A DNA stretch of 9,002 nt. Origin: an uncultured Burkholderiales bacterium. Lineage in GTDB: Bacteria > Pseudomonadota > Gammaproteobacteria > Burkholderiales > Burkholderiaceae_D. The DNA lies in assembly GCA_937872165.1 (NCBI GenBank), contig CALMOR010000214.1, positions 19,142-28,143 on the forward strand. The letters are read 5' to 3'. The notes under the pieces were generated by a model. That model did not search any database, was not told the origin of the DNA, and saw only the letters and a program-made list of their open reading frames with translations. The position numbers and the translations under genes are program-made. Positions 1-5,299 of this stretch are shown piece after piece; position 1 is the first letter of the stretch, and every line of letters starts with the position of its first letter.

Positions 1-1940
1 CGCCGCGCGTGCTGATGCGGCTCGACGACCTTCAGGCCACGCACCTAATCCAGGCCGGCAGTCGCGAGACCCACCGCCTGCTCGTCGCCGGACGCGACAA
101 CGACGTGAAGAACTACCGGGCCTACGTCGGCGATCACCTCGTCCGCGGACAGAAGATCGAGAGCCTCGAAGGCGGCCGGCCCGAGGTCCGCAACACGCTC
201 GACCGCGCAGAGCGCTTCCTGGCGCTGGTCGCGTTGCTGACGTCGATGCTGGCGGCACTGGCCGTGGCCCTCGCGGCGCGACGCTTCACCGAGCGTCACC
301 TCGACGCCACGGCCGTCATGCGATGCCTCGGCGTCACGCAGGACGCATTGCTGGTGACGCATCTGTCCGAGTTCGTCATCGTCGGTCTGTGCGGATCGCT
401 GCTCGGCGTCGCGCTCGGTTACGCCACGCATTTCGTCTTCATCGCGTTGCTCGGGTCGCTGCTCGAGGTCGACCTGCCGCAACCGTCGGGCTGGCCCGCG
501 TTGCAGGGCCTGCTGATCGGCCTCGTGCTGCTGGGCGGCTTCGCCTTGCCGCCCGTCGTGCAACTCCGGCACGTGGCGCCGATCCGCGTCATCCGCCGCG
601 ACGTCGGCCTGCCCCGGGGCGGCGCGGTCGTCGGTTATGCGATCGGTCTCGTCGGCTTCGCGGCGTTGACGCTGTGGAGCGCGGGCGACGTGAAGGTGGG
701 AGCGATCACGCTCGGCGGATTCGCCGCGGCCTTCGCGCTCTTCACGCTCGCGGCCTTCGTCGCGTTGCGAGGACTGGCGGCGGCCCGGCACGGCGCGCGG
801 CTCGACGCGTCGTGGCGCTTCGCGCTCGCGTCGATGCAGCGACGTCCGGCCAACACCGTCGTCCAGACCGTCGCGATCGCGATCGGCCTGATGGCGCTGC
901 TGCTGTTGTCGGTCACGCGGACCGACCTCGTGTCCGCGTGGCGCCGCGCGGTACCGGCCGATGCTCCGAACCGTTTCGTCATCAACGTGCTGCCCGAACA
1001 GCGCGCGGACTTCACCGCGATGCTGGGTCGGGCGAAGCTCTCGAGCTTCGACTTCGCGCCGATGATTCGAGGGCGGCTGATCGCGGTCAACGACAAGCCG
1101 GTCGGCGTGGCCACGTACAAGGACGAGGGCGCGAGGCGGCTGGTCGACCGTGAGTTCAACCTTTCGTATACCGACGACCTGCCGGATCACAACAAGGTGG
1201 TGTCGGGCAGGTGGTTCGGTGCCGGCGCGAAGGACGAGCTGTCGATCGAGGACGGCATTGCGAAGACCCTCGGCGTCAAGCTCGGCGACATGCTGCGCTT
1301 CGATGTCGCCGGCATCGAGGTCCAGGGTCGGGTGACGAGCGTCCGCAAACTCGACTGGGACTCGATGCACGTCAACTTCTTCGTGATCTTTCCGCCCGCG
1401 ACGCTCGGGACGCTACCGCAGACCTGGATCTCGGCCTTCCATCTCGGCGATGCCGACACGGGCTTCACCGGTCGGCTCGTGCAGCACTTTCCGAACGTGA
1501 CCGTGATCGATACCGGGGCGATCTTCCGGCAAGTGCAGTCCATCGTCGACCAGGTGGTGCGGGCGGTCGAATTCCTTTTCGTCTTCACGCTCGCGGCGGG
1601 TCTGCTCGTCCTGTACGCGGCCCTTCTGTCTTCACGCGACGAGCGGACGCGCGAGGCCGCGCTGCTGCGCGCGCTGGGTGCGTCGAGACGCCAGCTCACC
1701 CGCGCACAAATGGCCGAGTTCGTGGCAATCGGCCTGCTGGCGGGGATGCTCGCGGCAGCAGGCGCGACCGCGACCGGATGGGTGCTGGCCACGAAGGCCT
1801 TCGACTTCGCTTACGCGTTCGGACCGACCGCGTGGGTGTCGGGCATCGGCGGGGGCGTGGTCCTGGCGCTGGTCGGCGGCTGGTTCGGCCTGCGGACCGT
1901 GATGAACGAACCGCCGCTGCGAACGCTGCGCGAGATCTGA
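1..1940 (+). CDS. YbbP/FtsX-family ABC transporter permease, 5'-truncated by the window edge
   Basis: This is an inner-membrane permease subunit of a MacB/FtsX-type ABC system; an ATPase partner is expected upstream, outside the window. The reading frame is open to the left edge (codons at 3 and 6 are sense), so the GTG at 9 is not taken as the true start; about 645 residues are present against roughly 800-850 for full YbbP proteins. Numbering from the GTG, the visible layout is: end of a periplasmic domain (1-65), membrane segments near 70-90, 119-150 and 163-182, a further pair near 208-224 and 231-253, one near 283-301, a second extracytoplasmic domain (about 302-525), then three C-terminal segments (about 530-548, 572-595, 612-632). 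The FtsX signature after a membrane helix, EAALLRALGASRRQL, is present, and a related one, DATAVMRCLGVTQDAL, marks the first half, so this is the duplicated-FtsX architecture. The substrate cannot be read from sequence; YbbP relatives are often paired with lipase or esterase genes. It is convergent with the next gene. Confidence 0.88.
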   Translation, partial: PRVLMRLDDLQATHLIQAGSRETHRLLVAGRDNDVKNYRAYVGDHLVRGQKIESLEGGRPEVRNTLDRAERFLALVALLTSMLAALAVALAARRFTERHLDATAVMRCLGVTQDALLVTHLSEFVIVGLCGSLLGVALGYATHFVFIALLGSLLEVDLPQPSGWPALQGLLIGLVLLGGFALPPVVQLRHVAPIRVIRRDVGLPRGGAVVGYAIGLVGFAALTLWSAGDVKVGAITLGGFAAAFALFTLAAFVALRGLAAARHGARLDASWRFALASMQRRPANTVVQTVAIAIGLMALLLLSVTRTDLVSAWRRAVPADAPNRFVINVLPEQRADFTAMLGRAKLSSFDFAPMIRGRLIAVNDKPVGVATYKDEGARRLVDREFNLSYTDDLPDHNKVVSGRWFGAGAKDELSIEDGIAKTLGVKLGDMLRFDVAGIEVQGRVTSVRKLDWDSMHVNFFVIFPPATLGTLPQTWISAFHLGDADTGFTGRLVQHFPNVTVIDTGAIFRQVQSIVDQVVRAVEFLFVFTLAAGLLVLYAALLSSRDERTREAALLRALGASRRQLTRAQMAEFVAIGLLAGMLAAAGATATGWVLATKAFDFAYAFGPTAWVSGIGGGVVLALVGGWFGLRTVMNEPPLRTLREI

Positions 1941-1952
1941 CCCGGCGGTCAG
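1937..1952. terminator. Candidate bidirectional hairpin between convergent genes
   Basis: CTGACC (1937-1942) can pair with GGTCAG (1947-1952) around a 4-nt loop CGGC. The stem contains the stop codon of the permease (TGA 1938-1940) on one strand and that of the HD-GYP gene (reverse TGA, 1949-1951) on the other. No T-run follows on either strand, so a classical intrinsic terminator is not shown; only the position between two convergent 3' ends and the symmetry favour a termination or mRNA 3'-end role. Confidence 0.3.
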
Positions 1953-3973
1953 GACTGCGAGCCCGAGATGGTCGCCATCAGCTTCTTCCGCGAAGCGATC
2001 AGCCCGTTGGTGCGCAGCTGGTCGAGCCCGGGGATGCGTCCCTCGGCCAGGGCCGGCACGTAGCGCTCGAGGACCTTCAGGAAGGGACGGATCATGTGCG
2101 GGTCGAACTGCACGCCGGCGAGGTTGAGCATCTCCTCGACCGCGACCCGGTGCGGCCACGCGCCCTTGTACGGCCGCGCGTGCGTGAGGGCGTCGTAGAC
2201 ATCCGCCAGCGCGCAGATGCGGGCAGCGATCGGAATCTCCCGATCGGCCAGCGACGACGGGTAGCCCGCGCCGTTCCACCATTCGTGATGATGCTTGGCG
2301 ATGACGGCCGCCATCTGCAGAACCGGATCCTTCGCACCCTGCAGCATGTACGCGCCGACCTCCGCGTGCGCCCGCATCGCGGTCAGCTCGGACGGATCGA
2401 GAGGGCCGGGCTTCAGCAGGATCATCTCGTTGATGCCGATCTTGCCGATGTCGTGCAGCCGCGCAGCGTGCTCGATCCGCGCGCAATAGTCGTTTTCCAG
2501 TCCCAGCTCGCGCGCCAGCATCCCCGCGAGATGGCCGACACGGAAGCAGTGCTGCCCGGTCTGGTCGTCGAAGAACTCGGCGGCCAGCGCCCAGTTCTCC
2601 GCCGTGTCGTACGCCACGCTGCGGATTTCCTTCAGGATCGCATCGGTCCGCAGCTTGGCCAGATCCTCGTGAATCGCCGCAAGTTCCTCGTGTTTGGCGA
2701 CCTGCCCTCTATGCGGAGATGCTCCGAGCCCGCGGCTAGTGTCGACCGCCTTACCTTCGGGAGTGTCACTGGTAGCTCCTGGAGCCAGCCACTGCCGTAC
2801 ATTCGCAAAGGGGTCGAAAGGCACCTCTAACCGCCGCGGTGCCGGCTCAACATCGACCCCGCGATCAGACAGCTGTCTATAAAACTTCGCCCTCTTGACA
2901 CCCGTTGTATATTCCACTAACTCTTTCGCGTAGCGCATGCCGAGTCGAGCGGTTTCATTGTCCATGGCGTTTCCATGAACCTTCATTAATGCGCGCAGAA
3001 CGTAGTCGTGATATAGACGAGACTGCTTGGTCGACTGATATAACCGACTTAGTCGAAGGCGCGACGAAAGGTATCCTGCGTCGTTACGCTGCGCCCAGTC
3101 ACATAAAGCATCGGATATTTCTAGGAGAATTTCTACTCGCGGGCTTTTTTGAGTCAAGAGCGTCCGGCGCGACGCTGCAATCAGTTCCTGCGCCGTTTCA
3201 TGATCGAACGTATCTATCAAGTACGAAGCCCTGTAGAACTCGTAAGTTGCTTTTGAAACGGCGTCAATCTCAGGACATTCAAAAAGCGCATTCCCCGCAT
3301 CAAGAAATTTAATTGCAAGCGCTGGATCTTGTAGTCTATGAGCACAGAAGAGTCCATTGCCGGCGCATTGAAACTTGAGAAATCTTATACTGGATGAGTC
3401 TCCATCCAGCTGCAAGACGTAAGAAGAGGCCGCAATCGCATCCTTGTAATGACCAAGCTCCATCAACGCGGACATGGCATTTGCTACACACGCGCCGATA
3501 GCAACCTTGTCGTCCAACGTCTCCGCAATTCTTATTGCAGTCTCAAGGTGTTCTAGGCATTGCTGGTAATTCGCCGAGTCAAGAAAAAACGCTCCTAAAG
3601 AATTATGCAACCGGCGCTGAGCAGCAGTATCTTGTTGAACACCTCTATCGTCTAGTAGCCCCAAACACAATCTGGTTGCTAGTGGATATTTTCCGATACC
3701 TTGATAATAACGTGCGCAATCAAGAAGGATCGCTACGATTCGTGCCGACGAGGTCTGCGAAAGCTGAAGACAGAGAACGCTCGTTATCTCTGTAATTAGG
3801 GGCTCGCTTTCGAGCTTTGCACGCGCAACTTCCAAGACAACAGCGGACGCCAGCAATTTAAGCGCTGCATCGCCCGATAAATCAGATTCGATCAAGTCTG
3901 CTAGAACTTCAGCGCCTGACCCGCGAAGTGTTTCAGCGAGTTGTCGCGACAACGGTGCCAATTTTGCGCTCAT
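1949..3973 (-). CDS. Cytosolic TPR-repeat HD-GYP protein, predicted cyclic-di-GMP phosphodiesterase
   Basis: The 674-residue product is predicted to hydrolyse the second messenger c-di-GMP. The C-terminal part (about 460-660) is an HD-GYP domain with its metal and catalytic signature intact: H475 in TGQHCFRVGH, HDIGK at 507-511, H536 in AHAEVG, HHE at 562-564 followed by NGAGYP (567-572), and D591 in ADVYDAL with RPY at 600-602. The N-terminal part (about 80-360) consists of amphipathic helix pairs of TPR type, clearest at about 123-190 (LGAFFLDSANYQQCLEHL and ALMELGHYKDAI). A variable linker (about 370-425) and a short helical, possibly coiled-coil stretch (426-460) join the two halves. There is no signal peptide, membrane segment or receiver domain, so it should act in the cytoplasm with the TPR region as sensor or partner-binding module. 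The ATG at 3973 is used; only a weak GGA lies upstream as ribosome site. The 5' half of the gene is AT-rich compared with the 3' half, suggesting mosaic origin. It is divergent from two peptide genes, which may encode its ligand (inference). Confidence 0.85.
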   Translation of the reverse strand: MSAKLAPLSRQLAETLRGSGAEVLADLIESDLSGDAALKLLASAVVLEVARAKLESEPLITEITSVLCLQLSQTSSARIVAILLDCARYYQGIGKYPLATRLCLGLLDDRGVQQDTAAQRRLHNSLGAFFLDSANYQQCLEHLETAIRIAETLDDKVAIGACVANAMSALMELGHYKDAIAASSYVLQLDGDSSSIRFLKFQCAGNGLFCAHRLQDPALAIKFLDAGNALFECPEIDAVSKATYEFYRASYLIDTFDHETAQELIAASRRTLLTQKSPRVEILLEISDALCDWAQRNDAGYLSSRLRLSRLYQSTKQSRLYHDYVLRALMKVHGNAMDNETARLGMRYAKELVEYTTGVKRAKFYRQLSDRGVDVEPAPRRLEVPFDPFANVRQWLAPGATSDTPEGKAVDTSRGLGASPHRGQVAKHEELAAIHEDLAKLRTDAILKEIRSVAYDTAENWALAAEFFDDQTGQHCFRVGHLAGMLARELGLENDYCARIEHAARLHDIGKIGINEMILLKPGPLDPSELTAMRAHAEVGAYMLQGAKDPVLQMAAVIAKHHHEWWNGAGYPSSLADREIPIAARICALADVYDALTHARPYKGAWPHRVAVEEMLNLAGVQFDPHMIRPFLKVLERYVPALAEGRIPGLDQLRTNGLIASRKKLMATISGSQS

Positions 3974-4125
3974 GTTGACAAATTCCGTTGGACTACGACA
4001 AAAATCTGCTTGCTAACGTCGCAGATACATAGATGTGAGGTACAAAAACATATGTGCAAGGTAAGTCTACACACAGCTAGGTTTCCTCAAAAAACGCAAG
4101 TCTCTAACTTTTCTAGGAGTTATCA
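3974..4125. promoter_or_regulatory. Divergent regulatory region between the HD-GYP gene and the peptide genes
   Basis: This 152-bp AT-rich gap must contain start signals for both the leftward HD-GYP gene and the rightward peptide genes. On the + strand an AGGAG Shine-Dalgarno (4115-4119) lies 6 nt before the first peptide ATG. A TTGACA (3975-3980) is present, but no good -10 sits 16-18 bp downstream, so no sigma70 promoter can be called for either direction. The region carries a phased direct repeat (4027-4063, listed separately), the most operator-like element in it. Sharing one intergenic region allows coordinated control of enzyme and peptides, but this is inference. Confidence 0.5.
4027..4063 (+). 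repeat. Pair of 16-bp direct repeats spaced 21 bp, operator-like
   Basis: The two copies, ACATAGATGTGAGGTA (4027-4042) and ACATATGTGCAAGGTA (4048-4063), match at 12 of 16 positions without gaps, with consensus ACATA-N2-TG-N2-AGGTA. Their start-to-start distance is 21 bp, about two turns of the helix, so a protein could bind both on the same face. A weaker third element follows, with ACACA at 4071-4075 and AGGTT at 4079-4083, placing AGGT boxes at 4038, 4059 and 4079. ACATATGT at 4048-4055 is also a perfect 8-bp palindrome. The sequence is AT-rich, so chance similarity is not excluded. Confidence 0.4.
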
Positions 4126-4248
4126 ATGAACGATTTTTCCAACTTCGACGGCAGCTGTCTTCTTGATCAAACACATACGGGCCTAGCTTTCCTGGAGGAC
4201 GCTTCCTTGGAATATGTGGGCGGAGGAGCCATCACCAACACGTTGTAG
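4126..4248 (+). CDS. Short peptide precursor 1 (40 aa) with C-terminal GGGAITNTL
   Basis: This is an unrecognised 40-residue peptide starting at the ATG at 4126, preceded by AGGAG with a 6-nt spacer, a near-ideal ribosome site. The first 21 residues are polar and acidic, without a hydrophobic Sec-type signal. Residues 22-40 form the conserved tail FLEDASLEYVGGGAITNTL, 16 of 19 residues of which recur in the next gene. Counting back from the third glycine (G34 as -1), the tail has G at -2, V at -4, L at -7 and L at -12, the spacing of double-glycine leaders processed by C39-peptidase ABC exporters. The canonical glutamate at -8 is absent (serine here). Cleavage there would release the hexapeptide AITNTL. 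It could be a signalling pro-peptide, a modified-peptide precursor or an intracellular regulator; no exporter or maturation enzyme is in view. Reality as a gene is well supported by the ribosome site and the conserved paralogue. Confidence 0.8.
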   Translation: MNDFSNFDGSCLLDQTHTGLAFLEDASLEYVGGGAITNTL

Positions 4249-4279
4249 GAACTATTCTCGACTAGTATAAGGGAAACCG

Positions 4280-4399
4280 ATGAGCCTAACCACCGAAATC
4301 TTTGTCGACGTGTCTTCAGGTGATTTGAACTTCCTGTCGTTCGTCGAAGATAGTGCCCTAGAATACGTAGGTGGGGGCGCCATCACCAACACCCTTTGA
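4280..4399 (+). CDS. Short peptide precursor 2 (39 aa), tandem paralogue of the preceding gene
   Basis: This second micro-gene starts at the ATG at 4280, 31 nt after the first one stops, with AAGGGA (4269-4274) as ribosome site at 5 nt spacing; the two are probably co-transcribed. Its N-terminal 20 residues do not resemble those of copy 1, but residues 21-39 (F-V-E-D-S-A then LEYVGGGAITNTL) match at 16 of 19 positions, and the last 13 are identical. Over those 13 codons the DNA differs at 10 of 39 bases, all synonymous, showing selection on the peptide rather than a recent DNA copy. With the third glycine as -1, V sits at -4, L at -7 and V at -12, again like a double-glycine leader, leaving AITNTL. 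The gene converges on serB, whose stop lies 57 bp further on. Function is unknown; a role as ligand of the divergent TPR/HD-GYP protein is a hypothesis. Confidence 0.8.
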   Translation: MSLTTEIFVDVSSGDLNFLSFVEDSALEYVGGGAITNTL

Positions 4400-4456
4400 G
4401 CAAATTGCGTCTCCGGGCGTAGACACGAGCAACTGCAGTGCCAGGTTGGCCATTTA

Positions 4457-5299
4457 CTAGGAAAGCCAATCGTTTAAAACGGAAAATCCGCCATACTTGA
4501 TTGCATGCTGGGCTTGTAAACGCACAACCGGTTTAGCATGAAATGCTACCGAGAAATCCGAAAGGCTCATCATCGCTAAATCGTTAGCTCCGTCTCCTAC
4601 GACTATACATTCGTGACGAGATATCGAATAAGTGTTCATTAGTTGTTCTAAGTATCGTGCTTTTTGGGATGCGTCTACGATAGTTCCAACGAGCTCGCCT
4701 GTGATTAGGCCCTCTTTTGTAGCAAGGGTATTTGAATAAATATGATCGATACCCAGATCGTGTTGTAATTGTGCTGCGAAATAGTTGAATCCTCCCGATA
4801 GAAGTGCAGTTTGCATACCAAACCGCTTAGCCGAACTTAGCAGCTCCTCGGCTCCCTCGGTCAATCTGAGCCGTTCAGCTAAAACTCGGCTCAAAATGGA
4901 TTCGGGCGCACCAGCGAGTAGGGCCACGCGTCTTCGTAGGCTTTCGGTGAAATCGGTCAATTCGCCTTGCATTGCCGCTTCCGTTATTGTGGAAATCTCC
5001 TTCTTCACTCCTGCGAAGTCTGCAATTTCGTCAATGCACTCGATTGTAATCAGCGTCGAGTCCATGTCCATCGCTAGAAGCTTGAATCTTGAGAAGCGCA
5101 CATCTTCCTCGAGATAGGCGTAATCGACACGACTTGCGTCGCAGGTGGCGGCTACGGCAGTCCGTATCGCGACGGAATCTAGCACTCCTTCGAGCCGGCT
5201 TGCTTGTGCGCTGAGGCGCACAACGTTGCGCGGCCGCGTCAGCGTCATTACCGCATTGCGCAGCTTCCGGTCATTTGACCCGGAAATGACTAGGTTCAT
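4457..5299 (-). CDS. serB: Phosphoserine phosphatase SerB
   Basis: SerB removes the phosphate from O-phospho-L-serine, the last step of serine biosynthesis, in the cytoplasm. The 280-residue product has a divergent N-terminal domain (1-70) and a HAD-superfamily catalytic domain. HAD motif I is DMDST at 78-82, with D78 as expected nucleophile and D80 as acid/base. ECIDE at 87-91 belongs to the substrate cap, motif II is SGG at 168-170, the motif III lysine is K213, and motif IV is GDGANDL at 235-241. The length fits proteobacterial SerB without the longer N-terminal extension of the E. coli protein. The ATG at 5299 overlaps the mfd stop codon (ATGA, 5296-5299), and no Shine-Dalgarno is visible upstream, so translation is probably coupled to mfd. 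The C-terminal half (about 4457-5050) is clearly lower in GC than mfd, while the 5' end is near 60%, so the gene is compositionally graded. All catalytic motifs are intact. Confidence 0.95.
   Translation of the reverse strand: MNLVISGSNDRKLRNAVMTLTRPRNVVRLSAQASRLEGVLDSVAIRTAVAATCDASRVDYAYLEEDVRFSRFKLLAMDMDSTLITIECIDEIADFAGVKKEISTITEAAMQGELTDFTESLRRRVALLAGAPESILSRVLAERLRLTEGAEELLSSAKRFGMQTALLSGGFNYFAAQLQHDLGIDHIYSNTLATKEGLITGELVGTIVDASQKARYLEQLMNTYSISRHECIVVGDGANDLAMMSLSDFSVAFHAKPVVRLQAQHAIKYGGFSVLNDWLS

Larger units (their letters stand above)
2880..5050. other. Low-GC segment inside a high-GC context
   Basis: Hand counts of 60-base lines give about 68-70% GC at 181 and 2041, 48% at 2881, 52% at 3061, 42% at 3301, 45% at 3541, 40% at 4021, 47% at 4561, 37% at 4621 and 48% at 5041. 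Values are then mixed (60-62% at 5101-5280, 53-55% at 5281-5400, 47% at 5401, 55% at 5461), returning to 57-62% or more beyond 5521 and 70% at 7261. The segment covers the TPR-coding half of the HD-GYP gene, the divergent promoter region, both peptide genes and the C-terminal half of serB. Boundaries are approximate and lie within genes. No direct repeats, tRNA or integrase mark its edges. Confidence 0.75.

Noticed and set aside
45..1370. Long open frame (441 codons) on the minus strand opposite the permease
   Set aside because: The translation is rich in Arg, Gln, Asp and His with no recognisable domain or hydrophobic core, as expected of an antisense shadow in high-GC DNA; the plus-strand frame encodes a clear FtsX-type permease.
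1..1940. The FtsX-type permease as dedicated exporter of the two peptides
   Set aside because: It is convergent to the HD-GYP gene, lies 2.2 kb from the peptides, has the GC-rich host composition and belongs to a family without a leader peptidase; adjacency alone does not support the link.
2905..3312. 135-codon open frame on the plus strand opposite the TPR-coding region
   Set aside because: It is antisense to convincing TPR-like helices and has no ribosome site or recognisable product.
3975..3980. TTGACA, a perfect -35 hexamer, between the HD-GYP and peptide genes
   Set aside because: The sequence 16-18 bp downstream is A-rich (ACAAAAATC) and does not resemble TATAAT, so a promoter cannot be supported.
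3941..4129. 62-codon open frame on the plus strand spanning the HD-GYP start and ending inside the first peptide start
   Set aside because: It overlaps the 5' end of the HD-GYP gene and the AGGAG ribosome site of the peptide gene, and shows no similarity to the paired peptides.
4444..4471. Stem GGTTGGC / GCCAATC with a 14-nt loop, downstream of the second peptide gene
   Set aside because: The stem is 7 bp with one G-U pair, the loop is long and contains the serB stop, and only three T follow; too weak to call a terminator for the peptide transcript.
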